64,000 nucleotides of DNA. Source: Helicobacter macacae MIT 99-5501 (lineage in GTDB: Bacteria > Campylobacterota > Campylobacteria > Campylobacterales > Helicobacteraceae). How positions within the stretch are numbered: position 1 is the first letter of the stretch; each line of letters opens with the position of its first letter. Below, piece by piece: positions 1 through 8,196 of the stretch. The stretch covers positions 62,001 through 126,000 of the forward strand of contig NZ_KI669454.1 in the NCBI RefSeq assembly GCF_000507845.1. The letters are read 5' to 3'. Both the position numbers and the translations under genes were made by a program. The notes beneath the pieces were generated by a model. That model made no database searches, was not told where the DNA came from, and was given only the letters and a program-made list of their open reading frames with translations.

Positions 1-1
1 T

Positions 2-1282
2 ACCGCATTTTATAATCCCCCTGTGTCAGAGCAAGAAATCAAGGAGGCTAGAGAAAATATCGCGTATTTGCTAGCACAAAACAAAAACCTTGAAGCAAAA
101 GATTTTAGTAATTTTGCTGATGAATGGCTGCGAGATAGAGTGATTTTGGGCGTTATGGGGAGGCTTGCCAAAATCGATTCTATGGATTATTTGGAAGTGA
201 TTTGTGAGATATTACAGAGGCGAGAAGAGTGTGTGTTTGTCGCGTGTGGTGCAGGAAATGAGGAAGTCATCAAGTCCAAAATCTCACAAATAAATCCTAG
301 TGTCTTGTCGCGGTTTTGCTTCACGGGGCAGATAGATAGTGCGGTGTATGGGCATATCATTGATGTGTGGCTAGATAGTTTTCCTATGGAGCAGGGGGAG
401 AGCAGAATCGAGTATATCGCCAAAGGTAAGGGGCTTGCGCTAAGGTATTATGCGTGCGATGAGGAGGAGTTTTTGAGCGAGGTGGGGGGGCAGGTAGATG
501 GTGTGGAGTGGGTGGTGAGGGAGGTTTTGAGTGATTTGTCTTTTGGTGGTTGGGGCAATTTATCTTTGGGGAGCGGGGGCAATTTGCCTGCGGGTATCCA
601 TTTGAGTGGTTGCAATTTGCCTTCGGGTGATTCATTTGAGAAATCTCACTGTCCCGCTTCGCTCGATGAACGCGAAATGTTCTATCTACGCTCGCAGGGC
701 AATGAGATTTCCCAAAGCAATACCGCAAATACTTCGATTGTGGTGGGGAATGGTGGGCAGAATTTGCAAAAAAACACAATCTCTTGTCATACTGAGGCTT
801 TAGCCGAAGTATCTCAAAAAAGCAAGCCTAGTGAAGCCTCTTTGGAAAGCGAAGATTCTTTAGAAAGCAAACACGACACGGATTCTTTGGAATCCAAGAA
901 CAAGGGATATTTCGCTAACACTCAATATGACGAAACTACTTGCAATGGTCAAAACAAAGAGAGCGAAACTACTAATGGAAATAAAGGGGACGGAAGCAAC
1001 ACATATTCCCCCTCCATTGCGGAGGGGGTTAGGGGGTGGGTAGGCTCTTACGCCAAAGATTTTACAAGCTATAAATCCCTTGTTTTGGGTTTTAGCCAAA
1101 CAAGAGCTTTTAGCAAAGAGCAATACCTCCAAAAAGCCCTAAATATCATAGATTCTACAAAAACAAAGAATAAAAACTTCCAAAATATGCTGCGCACACA
1201 AAGCCTTATTTTTGCTATGGGGGATTGCATAAAAGAGCGATTGGGCGTGAAATACTTTATGGACTTTGTAGATTATGTTTAA
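2..1282 (+). CDS. GT-B glycosyltransferase, C-terminal part (5' cut by window edge), with in-frame repeat insertion
   Basis: The frame is open from the first bases of the window, so the true start lies upstream; GTG at 23 is only an internal candidate. The N-terminal part has the look of a GT-B C-terminal half: a strand-turn segment RVILGVMGRLAKI, then FTGQID, then DSFPMEQGESRIEYIAKGKG, which matches the nucleotide-sugar binding loop (FP..GES..E..AKGK) of family 1/4/41-like enzymes. After about nucleotide 571 the protein runs through a hydrophilic segment of some 160 residues encoded by a dispersed repeat, then returns to a helical C-terminus ending at FMDFVDYV. It precedes a polysaccharide operon, so a role in glycan assembly is inferred. 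The acceptor and sugar are unknown. Confidence 0.7.
   Translation, partial: TAFYNPPVSEQEIKEARENIAYLLAQNKNLEAKDFSNFADEWLRDRVILGVMGRLAKIDSMDYLEVICEILQRREECVFVACGAGNEEVIKSKISQINPSVLSRFCFTGQIDSAVYGHIIDVWLDSFPMEQGESRIEYIAKGKGLALRYYACDEEEFLSEVGGQVDGVEWVVREVLSDLSFGGWGNLSLGSGGNLPAGIHLSGCNLPSGDSFEKSHCPASLDEREMFYLRSQGNEISQSNTANTSIVVGNGGQNLQKNTISCHTEALAEVSQKSKPSEASLESEDSLESKHDTDSLESKNKGYFANTQYDETTCNGQNKESETTNGNKGDGSNTYSPSIAEGVRGWVGSYAKDFTSYKSLVLGFSQTRAFSKEQYLQKALNIIDSTKTKNKNFQNMLRTQSLIFAMGDCIKERLGVKYFMDFVDYV
571..1043 (+). repeat. Translated dispersed repeat, copy 1
   Basis: This stretch is closely similar to 60751-61217 in the same orientation and the same reading phase. The best conserved core starts with GGTGGGCAGAATTTGCAA near 752 and includes the block encoding CHTEALAEVSQKS. 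It ends with a GC-rich palindrome (CCCCCTCC, short loop, GGAGGGGG) followed by TTAGGGGGTGGGT at 1029-1041. Copy 1 carries about 36 extra bases in its first third. Both strands remain largely open across it. It splits the glycosyltransferase without breaking the frame. Confidence 0.85.
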
Positions 1283-1407
1283 TTTTGTGCTAAAAACGAT
1301 AGATATTTTGGTGTGAAAATCCTAAATAATATTGAGGATTTTTAATGTTGATATGAATTTAAGGCATTTAAGAGTTAATAGCAGCATATACATAAATATT
1401 TTTTGGT

Positions 1408-1413
1408 TACAAT
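1408..1413 (+). promoter_or_regulatory. Candidate -10 box of the polysaccharide operon
   Basis: TACAAT preceded by a T-rich stretch (ATATTTTTTGGT) lies 27 bases before the start of the family 2 glycosyltransferase, in the only non-coding gap before rfbA. No -35 is visible, as is usual for Campylobacterota sigma-70 promoters. Confidence 0.45.
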
Positions 1414-1440
1414 ACAAGAATTTTATTTAAGGTTGCCAAA

Positions 1441-2295
1441 ATGCCAAAAGTTTCAGCACTAATGCCCGTGTATAACACAAATTTAGCTTATCTTAAAGAG
1501 ACGATAGAAAGCGTTTTAAACCAAACTTTCGCAGATTTTGAATTTTTAATTCTTAATGATTCGCCACAAAATTTAGAACTTGAAAATTTTATTTTAGAGT
1601 GTGCTAAGCAAGATAAGCGCATAAAGTATTTTAAAAATCCACGAAATTTAGGCATTAGCCCATCTCGCAATAAACTCATTGACTTGGCACAAGGCGAGTT
1701 TTTAGCCGTCATCGACCACGATGATATAAGCGTGAAAGAACGATTTGAAAAAGAAGTAGCGTTTTTAGAGGCAAATGAGGAGGTGGGCGTTGTGAGTGGC
1801 AATGCCTATAAACTCAAAAATTCTAAAGAGTGGTCTCCATTTAGGACAAGATTAGACATTAAAATCTGTTTAATGGTGCAAATGTGCTTGATTCACCCTG
1901 CATCTATGATTCGCAAAAGTGTTTTGGGCAATATTCGTTATAATGCACTTTATAGTCCGTGTGAGGACTATAAGCTATGGTGCGATTTGATTGACAAAAC
2001 TGAATTTGCTAATTTAGATGAAGTGATGATTCAATATAGGGACTATGAAAATACAAGTGCGCAAAATTCAATTCTAATGGATAGAATATCTGGCATTATA
2101 GTTAGTGAAAATCAAAAAAGCCACCCTGAACTTTTTAATATAGCCTCGCATTTATCTAGCGAAATCACACGCATTCGTTTTTTGGGAGTGCCATTTTTAA
2201 AAATTGTAAAAACTTATAATGAAAAACAATATTTTCTTTTTCATAAAATTTCTATATTAAAAATAAGAACGCAGACTTATTTTAAGCGATTTTAA
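1441..2295 (+). CDS. Family 2 glycosyltransferase
   Basis: 284 residues with the GT-A fold signature of GT2 enzymes: N-terminal [21 protein letters not shown], then [21 protein letters not shown], where the IDHDD run is the metal and nucleotide-sugar binding DxD-type motif near residue 98. A downstream [11 protein letters not shown] segment fits the acceptor-side part of the family. There are no membrane segments, so it is probably cytosolic and membrane-peripheral. The start has AAGG eight bases upstream. It is followed after 11 bases by rfbA and is probably co-transcribed with the rhamnose genes, suggesting it transfers a sugar, possibly rhamnose, onto a lipid-linked O-chain or capsule. Substrate is not readable from sequence. 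Confidence 0.85.
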   Translation: MPKVSALMPVYNTNLAYLKETIESVLNQTFADFEFLILNDSPQNLELENFILECAKQDKRIKYFKNPRNLGISPSRNKLIDLAQGEFLAVIDHDDISVKERFEKEVAFLEANEEVGVVSGNAYKLKNSKEWSPFRTRLDIKICLMVQMCLIHPASMIRKSVLGNIRYNALYSPCEDYKLWCDLIDKTEFANLDEVMIQYRDYENTSAQNSILMDRISGIIVSENQKSHPELFNIASHLSSEITRIRFLGVPFLKIVKTYNEKQYFLFHKISILKIRTQTYFKRF

Positions 2296-2306
2296 AAAGG
2301 ACACAA

Positions 2307-3203
2307 ATGAAAGGCATAATCTTGGCAGGTGGCTCTGGGACAAGGCTTTACCCCATCACAAAGGGTATCAGCAAGCAGCTTTTGCCCCTTTATGACAAGC
2401 CGATGATTTACTATCCGCTTTCCGTGCTTATGCTGGCAGGTATCCGTGAGATTCTCATCATCACTACGCCACAAGATAGTGCGAATTTTAAGGCACTTTT
2501 GGGGAGTGGGGCAGATTTTGGCGTGGAGTTTAGCTATGTTACGCAGCCAAGCCCTGATGGACTAGCACAGGCTTTTATTTTGGGCGAGGAGTTTTTGGGT
2601 GATTCGCCATCTTGCCTCGTGCTGGGGGATAATATCTTTTATGGTAGTGGGCTTACACCGCTACTTGAAAATGGCGTGAAAAGCGCGGAGCAAGGCTTTG
2701 CTACGATTTTTGGCTACAAGGTGCGCGACCCACAGAGGTATGGCATAGCCGAGTTTAACGATAAATGCGAAGTCATCGGCTTGGAGGAAAAGCCAAGCGT
2801 GCCAAAGAGTGATTATGCGGTTACGGGGCTTTATTTTTATCCAAGCGGTGTGAGTGCCCTAGCTAAGCAAATCCGCCCAAGTGCGCGTGGCGAGCTAGAA
2901 ATCACCACGCTTAATCAAATGTATTTGGAGCAAAAAAAGCTCAAATGCGAGCTTATGGGGCGGGGATTTGCGTGGCTTGACACAGGCACGCACGATTCGC
3001 TACTTGAGGCAAGTAGCTTTATCCAAACACTGCAAAAAAGGCAAAATCTCAAAATCGCGTGTTTGGAGGAAATTGCCTTTTTACACGGGTGGATAGATGA
3101 AAAGAAACTGCGAGAGTTAGGCGAAAAAATGAATAAAAATGACTATGGAAAATACTTGTTGAATTTGGCTACAAATGAAGCAAATTCAAATTTGACAAGA
3201 TAA
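2307..3203 (+). CDS. rfbA: Glucose-1-phosphate thymidylyltransferase
   Basis: Makes dTDP-glucose from dTTP and glucose-1-phosphate, the first step of dTDP-L-rhamnose synthesis. The 298-residue length is normal for RmlA/RfbA. The N-terminus has the nucleotidyltransferase loop [14 protein letters not shown] followed by [27 protein letters not shown] carries the metal-binding Asp, and [13 protein letters not shown] near residue 220 is the typical C-terminal family motif. A clear AAAAGGA lies before the ATG. It leads the contiguous set rfbA-rfbC-rfbD-rfbB, each separated by only 12 to 30 bases, so one transcript is likely. Confidence 0.95.
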   Translation: MKGIILAGGSGTRLYPITKGISKQLLPLYDKPMIYYPLSVLMLAGIREILIITTPQDSANFKALLGSGADFGVEFSYVTQPSPDGLAQAFILGEEFLGDSPSCLVLGDNIFYGSGLTPLLENGVKSAEQGFATIFGYKVRDPQRYGIAEFNDKCEVIGLEEKPSVPKSDYAVTGLYFYPSGVSALAKQIRPSARGELEITTLNQMYLEQKKLKCELMGRGFAWLDTGTHDSLLEASSFIQTLQKRQNLKIACLEEIAFLHGWIDEKKLRELGEKMNKNDYGKYLLNLATNEANSNLTR

Positions 3204-3215
3204 AAGGATTGAATC

Positions 3216-3773
3216 GTGAAATTTATAAAGACAGAATTAGAGGGTGTTATCATCTGCGAACCACAAATTTTCGCCGATGAGCGCGGGTATTTTTGCGAAA
3301 CTTTTCGGCTTGATTTGTTGGAGGATTTTTGTCGGCAAAAGTTTGATTTCGTGCAAGATAATGAGAGCCTCTCAAATGCTGGGGTTTTGCGAGGGCTACA
3401 CTTTCAGCTACCGCCTCACGCGCAAACAAAGCTCGTGCGCGTGGTGCGTGGACGTGTGCTTGATGTGGCGGTAGATATTCGCAAAAATTCAGCGACTTTT
3501 GGGAAATTTGTAGCAGTAGAACTAAGCGGGGAAAACAAACGCCAAATGCTTTTACCTAAGGGATTTGCGCACGGTTTTTTGGTGCTTGAAAATGACACCA
3601 TTTTTAGCTATAAAGTCGATAGCTATTACAATAAAGAATGCGATAGAGGGATTTTGTGGAATGACGCGCAAATTGGCATAAATTGGGGTGATTTTTATGA
3701 TTTAGATAAACTCATTTTGAGCCAAAAAGATTTGATTGCGCCAAAATTAAGCGAAATAAAAGAGCTATTTTAG
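3216..3773 (+). CDS. rfbC: dTDP-4-dehydrorhamnose 3,5-epimerase
   Basis: Third enzyme of the dTDP-L-rhamnose pathway; it epimerises C3 and C5 of dTDP-4-keto-6-deoxyglucose. The 185-residue length is normal. Visible family motifs are FADERGYFCETF, then NESLSNAGVLRGLHFQLPP with the catalytic His in GLHFQ, then RVVRGRVLDVAVDIRKNS, and the cupin-like GFAHGFLVLE. It follows rfbA after 12 bases, with AAAAGGA upstream of the ATG, and precedes rfbD after 29 bases. Confidence 0.95.
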   Translation: MKFIKTELEGVIICEPQIFADERGYFCETFRLDLLEDFCRQKFDFVQDNESLSNAGVLRGLHFQLPPHAQTKLVRVVRGRVLDVAVDIRKNSATFGKFVAVELSGENKRQMLLPKGFAHGFLVLENDTIFSYKVDSYYNKECDRGILWNDAQIGINWGDFYDLDKLILSQKDLIAPKLSEIKELF

Positions 3774-3802
3774 GTTTTGCGAACAATTAAAAAGAGGTAA
3801 AA

Positions 3803-4696
3803 TTGAAAGTTTTAGTAACAGGTGCGGGTGGGCAGTTAGGTAGTGAGATTCGCTTTATTAGTGGCGAATTTAAGGATTTAGAGTTTAGCTTTGTGGATAA
3901 AAATGCGGTGGATATTTGTGATTTTGAGGCGGTGCAAAAAGCGTTGCAAGGCTATGACGCACTTATAAATTGCGCTGCTTATACGGCTGTGGATAAGGCG
4001 CAAAGCGAGGAGGACAAAGCCTTTGAGATAAATGAAAAAGGTGCGCTCAACCTTGCCAAAGCTTGTGAAAAATTTGGCGTAAAGCTAGTGCATATCTCTA
4101 CGGATTATGTTTTTGATGGCAGGGCATATCAGCCTATGCTAGAAAATACGCCCACTGCGCCACTTGGCGTGTATGGGCAAAGCAAACTCGCGGGTGAGAA
4201 GGCGATTTTAAGCCAAAATTTGGCACATTCTTGCATTATCCGCACGAGTTGGCTTTGGAGTGAATTTGGCGCGAATTTCGTCAAAACCATAGCGCGTTTG
4301 ACAAAAGAGCGCAACGAAATTTCTGTGGTGAGCGACCAAATCGGCTCACCCACAAACGCAAGGGATTTGGCGCGGACGATTTGCACGATTTTGTCAAAAC
4401 TTAGCGATATAAAAGGAGTGGAAATTTTTCACTATGCCAATGTGGGTGTGGCGAGTTGGTATGACTTTGCTTATGAAATCGTGCGACTTTTGGAGCACAC
4501 TTATCCCACTATCTCTTGCAAAGTCCGCGCGATAAAAAGTAGCGAATATAAAACCGCTGCTATGCGCCCATTTTACTCCGTGCTTGATACAGATAAAATC
4601 AAAGCGTATTTTGGCATAGAAATTCCGCATTGGAGGGACAGCCTAGCAAAGGCGAATCTAAAAAATTTAATAGATTTTGATAAAATAAACGCATAA
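3803..4696 (+). CDS. rfbD: dTDP-4-dehydrorhamnose reductase
   Basis: Last step of dTDP-L-rhamnose synthesis: NAD(P)H reduction of dTDP-4-keto-L-rhamnose. An extended SDR of 297 residues with N-terminal GAGGQLGSE nucleotide-binding loop, NCAAYTAVDKAQSE, STDYVFDG, and the catalytic YGQSK (YxxxK) near residue 128. The start is a TTG at 3803, supported by AAGAGGT five bases upstream and by the family's usual N-terminus MKVLVTGAGGQLG directly after it. It is the third member of the rhamnose cluster. Confidence 0.95.
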   Translation: MKVLVTGAGGQLGSEIRFISGEFKDLEFSFVDKNAVDICDFEAVQKALQGYDALINCAAYTAVDKAQSEEDKAFEINEKGALNLAKACEKFGVKLVHISTDYVFDGRAYQPMLENTPTAPLGVYGQSKLAGEKAILSQNLAHSCIIRTSWLWSEFGANFVKTIARLTKERNEISVVSDQIGSPTNARDLARTICTILSKLSDIKGVEIFHYANVGVASWYDFAYEIVRLLEHTYPTISCKVRAIKSSEYKTAAMRPFYSVLDTDKIKAYFGIEIPHWRDSLAKANLKNLIDFDKINA

Positions 4697-4725
4697 AAAT
4701 TTTGGCATAAAAGGAGCGCGTAAAA

Positions 4726-5832
4726 ATGAAAAAAAGCATTCTCATTACGGGTGGAGCGGGATTTATTGGTAGCAATTTTGTAGAGCATTTTTTAGGGCAA
4801 AATGAGGATTGTTTTGTCGTGAATCTAGACTTGCTGACTTATGCGGGGAATTTGGCGAATCTAAAAGGCATAGAAAAGTATAAAAACTATCATTTTATAC
4901 AAGGCGATATTTGCGACTCTGCGCTGGTGGCTGAGATTTTTGCAAAGTATAATATTGATTGTGTCATTCACTTTGCCGCCGAATCGCATGTGGATAACTC
5001 CATATCTAGCCCCGAAATCTTTATCAAAACCAATGTCTATGGCACTTGGAATCTACTAAATTGTGCGTATAAACATTGGCTAGATTCGCCATTTTGCTAC
5101 AAAAAAGGCTTTGAGGGCGCACTTTTTCATCATATATCCACAGATGAAGTCTATGGCACTTTGGGTGCGGTAGGCAAATTTAGCGAATCCACGCCTTATG
5201 CGCCAAACTCGCCCTACTCTGCTTCAAAGGCGTCTAGCGATATGATTGTGCGAAGCTACGCGCATACTTATGGGCTACACGCGGTTATCACAAACTGCTC
5301 AAATAACTATGGTCCCAACCAGCACGATGAGAAGCTAATCCCCACTATTATCCGCAATGCTTTGGCTGGGAAGGAAATAGGAATCTATGGCGATGGCAAA
5401 AATGTGCGTGATTGGCTCTTTGTAAAAGACCATTGCGATGCGATTTGCGCGGTGTTTGAGTATGCGAGAGGCAAGATTGCAAGTGGCGATTCGATAGGGG
5501 GGGGGGAATTTCTAAATGAAGATGCGCACCCGCAAAATCCGCAAGTTTTCAATGAAAACAAAGTCTTTTTTGAGTGCTTTAATATCGGTGGTAACGAGGA
5601 AAAAGAAAATATTGATATTGCAAAGAAAATCTGCGCCTACTTAGATGAGCGAATGCCCAAAGAAAAATCTTACGCAGAGCAGATTCGCTTCATCAAAGAT
5701 AGGGCGGGACACGATAGGCGATATGCCATAGATTCAAGCAAACTTCAAAGCACACTAGGCTGGAAGCCAAAGCATAGCTTTGAGAGCGGCATAGAGAAGA
5801 CGATTGAGTGGTATTTGGGGAAATATCAGTAG
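4726..5832 (+). CDS. rfbB: dTDP-glucose 4,6-dehydratase containing a G10 tract
   Basis: Second step of dTDP-L-rhamnose synthesis: NAD-dependent conversion of dTDP-glucose to the 4-keto-6-deoxy sugar. Extended SDR of 368 residues with TGGAGFIGSNF, HFAAESHVDNSI, STDEVYGT and catalytic YSASK. The segment NCSNNYGPNQHDEKLIP and VYGDG-like IYGDGKNVRDWLFVKDH are diagnostic. It is somewhat longer than usual because the stretch between EYARGK and FECFNIGGNEE, normally only a few residues, is extended to roughly 38 residues. That extension holds ten consecutive G bases (5497-5506, residues about 258-260). As read, the gene is in frame; loss or gain of one G would truncate it before the C-terminal substrate-binding part. 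Confidence 0.95.
   Translation: MKKSILITGGAGFIGSNFVEHFLGQNEDCFVVNLDLLTYAGNLANLKGIEKYKNYHFIQGDICDSALVAEIFAKYNIDCVIHFAAESHVDNSISSPEIFIKTNVYGTWNLLNCAYKHWLDSPFCYKKGFEGALFHHISTDEVYGTLGAVGKFSESTPYAPNSPYSASKASSDMIVRSYAHTYGLHAVITNCSNNYGPNQHDEKLIPTIIRNALAGKEIGIYGDGKNVRDWLFVKDHCDAICAVFEYARGKIASGDSIGGGEFLNEDAHPQNPQVFNENKVFFECFNIGGNEEKENIDIAKKICAYLDERMPKEKSYAEQIRFIKDRAGHDRRYAIDSSKLQSTLGWKPKHSFESGIEKTIEWYLGKYQ
5497..5506 (+). repeat. G10 homopolymer inside rfbB
   Basis: Ten G bases encode Gly-Gly-Gly and the first base of the following Glu codon. Tracts of this length are slippery in Helicobacter and Campylobacter. The present length keeps rfbB intact. Confidence 0.8.
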
Positions 5833-5843
5833 GAGATGGATAA

Positions 5844-6095
5844 ATGAAAAATAACAAGCAAAGGCAGATGATGAAAAACATAGCAAAGTGGATTTTTTCC
5901 ATAGGCAATGACAATAGGAACTTCCAAAAAAATAAATTTATCATAATTTTTGGATTTAAAATTTATCTCACACTTCGGGTGGTGCAATCAAAACTATTTA
6001 GAAAACACTATTTAAACTACCTTGAAAATCATATCAATCAAGATAAGAGTGGCTTTGTAGATTTTGTTAATGGGGGGGGGGGGGAATCAAGATAG
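5844..6095 (+). CDS. WbsX-type glycosyltransferase, 5' part (phase-off as read)
   Basis: Begins 12 bases after rfbB with a strong AGGAG before the ATG. It encodes a basic N-terminal segment of about 75 residues, then enters a run of 13 G (6072-6084) and stops shortly after at TAG 6093-6095. Removing one G makes the reading frame continue as NGGGGNQDSDIKIIAFYLPQF, joining it to the large downstream frame. I therefore read it as the true start of the WbsX gene, currently out of frame. As read it would give only an 83-residue peptide without a catalytic region. Confidence 0.75.
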   Translation: MKNNKQRQMMKNIAKWIFSIGNDNRNFQKNKFIIIFGFKIYLTLRVVQSKLFRKHYLNYLENHINQDKSGFVDFVNGGGGESR

Positions 6096-7158
6096 CGATA
6101 TAAAGATTATCGCCTTTTATCTCCCACAATTTCACGCCATAGAGCTAAATGACAAAAATTTCGGCAAAGGCTTTACAGAATGGAGCAATGTAGCCAAAGC
6201 TATGCCACTTTTTAGCGGACACTATCAGCCACATTTGCCTTACGACATAGGATTTTATGATTTGAGTAGTGATAGCGTGATGTATAGGCAAGTAGAACTT
6301 GCTAAGGCATATAAAATCTATGGATTTTGCTTTCACTATTATTGGTTTTCGGGCAAAAGATTGCTAGAAAAGCCTATTTTCAACTACCTCAACAATAAAG
6401 ATTTGGATTTGCCGTTTTGTTTATGCTGGGCAAATGAAAATTGGTCTAGGCTATGGGACGGAGGCGACAAAGAAGTCATAGTCGAGCAAAAATTGCAAGA
6501 AAATGATGATGAAAAATTTTTCTATGATATTTTGCCATTTTTTAAAGATGAGCGATACATAAAGGTGGATAATAAGCCTATTTTGCTGATATATAATATG
6601 AAATTATTTGAAAAAGAAAGGATTTTGCGCTTTATAAAGATGCTAAAAAATTTAGCGAAAAAAGAGGGCTTAGCTGGGGTGTTTATACTTGGGGTGAAGT
6701 CATTTGACTTTGAGGAGCAATTAGAATTTGGTGCAGATGCAAAGGTAGAATTCCCACCGCTTAATATGTCAAATAAATTTGATTTTAGAATCTATCCAAA
6801 ATATGCAAATCAAAATGCTAATGGGCGCGTATTTGACATAAATGAGTATGTGAAAAAGGGTGAGTATGTCAAAGATAGCGATTCAAGCGTATTTAAAGGC
6901 GCGTTTCCTAGCTGGGATAATACCGCTAGAAAGGCAAAATCTGGCGCGGATATTTATCTATGCTCTCCTAGCTCGTATAAAGCGTGGCTAAAAAATCTCA
7001 TCACTTGGACAAGGGCAAATCATAAGCAAGATAGGCGGTTTATCTTTATCAATGCGTGGAATGAATGGGGCGAGGGAGCGCACTTAGAGCCTGATACGCG
7101 CTATGGCTATGCGTATTTGCAAGCGACAAGGGAAGCGTTAGGTGAAGCGAGGGAATAA
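6064..7158 (+). CDS. WbsX-type glycosyltransferase, catalytic part (phase-variable)
   Basis: The frame carries the signature of the glycosyltransferase WbsX family (Pfam Glyco_tran_WbsX): IIAFYLPQFHAIELND, KGFTEWSNV, HYQPHLPYDIGFYDLS, YGFCFHYYWFSGKRLLEKP, CWANENWSRLWDG and the C-terminal NAWNEWGEGAHLEPD. These enzymes act in O-antigen or capsule synthesis in the cytosol. The frame begins within or just before the G13 tract and its only upstream start codons (TTG 6064, ATG 6070) lack a ribosome site. The natural start is the ATG at 5844 when the tract has 12 or 15 G. The gene closes the rhamnose operon, so its switching should alter the surface glycan. Confidence 0.85.
   Translation: MLMGGGGNQDSDIKIIAFYLPQFHAIELNDKNFGKGFTEWSNVAKAMPLFSGHYQPHLPYDIGFYDLSSDSVMYRQVELAKAYKIYGFCFHYYWFSGKRLLEKPIFNYLNNKDLDLPFCLCWANENWSRLWDGGDKEVIVEQKLQENDDEKFFYDILPFFKDERYIKVDNKPILLIYNMKLFEKERILRFIKMLKNLAKKEGLAGVFILGVKSFDFEEQLEFGADAKVEFPPLNMSNKFDFRIYPKYANQNANGRVFDINEYVKKGEYVKDSDSSVFKGAFPSWDNTARKAKSGADIYLCSPSSYKAWLKNLITWTRANHKQDRRFIFINAWNEWGEGAHLEPDTRYGYAYLQATREALGEARE
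6072..6084 (+). repeat. G13 phase-variation tract of the WbsX gene
   Basis: Thirteen G bases sit 228 bases into the gene. Frame arithmetic shows that 12 or 15 G fuse the 5844 and 6064 frames into one protein of about 438 residues; 13 or 14 G give premature stops. The tract is OFF as read. Confidence 0.85.
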
Positions 7159-7522
7159 AATCTTTTTGTAATTTTTAAGCGAATCTTAAGCGCGTTGCCA
7201 TTTTGTTTCGCTATTGATTGCACCTGCTGCTGGTGCAGGTGCTAGCTATCATTTTTCGCGAACGGAATTTGCGCGAAATCTCTTGCGCCTAAGTGCGAAA
7301 GTGCGTTTTATACGGCGTGCTTATCTCAAACCATTTTAAAAATGGACTTAACCATTTTTTGCGCTAAAGTGCATAGAGTGGCTTACAAAAACACGAGACG
7401 CAGGCTTGCTCACCTCGCTTGTTTTTGTAGTAGCACGCTAGCGCACGCTTAGGGCTTATAAAAAAGAAAATGAATAAGTGAGTGAAAAAGCAGGAAAAAA
7501 AGAAAAGCTAACCTTTAAAAAT
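7159..7522. other. Gap between convergent genes with hairpins
   Basis: No gene is visible. A perfect 8-bp inverted repeat, GCACCTGC with GCAGGTGC and a 7-base loop, lies at 7220-7242. A longer imperfect one (ACAAAAACACGAG pairing with CTCGCTTGTTTTTGT) lies near 7385-7427. Either may end transcription of the converging glycosyltransferase and coiled-coil genes. Neither is followed by a convincing T-run on both strands. Confidence 0.4.
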
Positions 7523-7870
7523 CTAATGAAGTTTATTTTGTTCTTTATATTTTTTAATTTCTTTTTCAAGTTTTTCAGCCACCCTCGGATCTTCACCGCT
7601 TTCTTTAAAACGTTTTAAAAGCGCCTCCGCCCAACGAATGTCACGCCACACAAGCTCCTCTATTGTAAAACTATCTTTACGCTCAATACCTACTAAATCT
7701 TGTATTTGTCTTATACTTCCCCATAAATATTCAGTTTCTCTTTCTAAATCTTCCCTTAGCCATTCAATATCTTTCCTTAAATCTTCAATATCTTTCCTTA
7801 GATACTTAACTTCAAAGTCTAAATCTTCCCTTAGATACTTAACTTCAAGGTCTAAGTATTTACCAGCCAT
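7523..7870 (-). CDS. Small charged coiled-coil protein of unknown function
   Basis: 115 residues, very rich in Lys, Glu, Asp, Leu and Arg. Residues about 6-50 are made of repeated heptad-like units of the form YLREDLDFEV, YLRKDIEDL, LRKDIEWL, LREDLERE. The DNA shows matching near-tandem units on the complementary strand at 7743-7858. This predicts a long coiled coil; the C-terminal half (TIEELVWRDIRWAEALLKRFKE) is also helical. There is no signal peptide or membrane segment. AAAGGA precedes the ATG by 6 bases. A G10 tract lies in the promoter region, suggesting switched expression. I do not recognise a named family; unit number may vary between strains. Confidence 0.7.
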   Translation of the reverse strand: MAGKYLDLEVKYLREDLDFEVKYLRKDIEDLRKDIEWLREDLERETEYLWGSIRQIQDLVGIERKDSFTIEELVWRDIRWAEALLKRFKESGEDPRVAEKLEKEIKKYKEQNKLH

Positions 7871-7902
7871 ATTTAATCCTTTAATAAAACGAGTAAGTTG
7901 TA

Positions 7903-7918
7903 ATTCTACCCCCCCCCC
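7903..7918 (-). promoter_or_regulatory. Promoter with G10 tract next to the -10 box
   Basis: On the minus strand ten G (7918-7909) are followed directly by TAGAAT (7908-7903), a plausible -10 box 33 bases before the ATG of the coiled-coil gene. Length change in the tract would alter promoter geometry. Helicobacter is known to use homopolymer tracts in promoters this way. Confidence 0.5.
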
Positions 7919-8196
7919 TTATTAAAAAATGCTTAAATCCATAAATATTTTAAAAAAAAACACAAAAATTTTAAAAACCGTGTTTTAAAAATGATTTTTG
8001 GGGTGATTGAGGTGGAGATAAATTTAGCTGATTTTATGTGGATTTATTCCAAGCAAATCGCTATCTCAAAAATTTTTACGCGAAAATTTACAAAGATTTT
8101 TGTTTGTGAATTTTGCTGGGAGTGATTTTAGAGTGATTTTTAGCAAGATTTGCCTATGATTTGCTAGGCTACTTAGATGACTCTAGATTTTATAAT
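7919..8196. other. Non-coding gap
   Basis: Very AT-rich with runs of A; no open frame, RNA gene or clear hairpin seen. It contains the upstream region of the coiled-coil gene and the 3' flank of the secreted protein gene. Confidence 0.5.

Noticed and set aside
384..779. Long minus-strand open frame across the first glycosyltransferase, with a counterpart at 60703-60921
   Set aside because: The two share residues only because both lie antisense to the translated repeat; no ribosome site and no protein family features.
7211..7242. Shared 14-base AGGTGCAATCAATA with the 3' end of the secreted protein gene at 8200
   Set aside because: Too short to claim a duplicated gene fragment; could be chance or a shared terminator arm.
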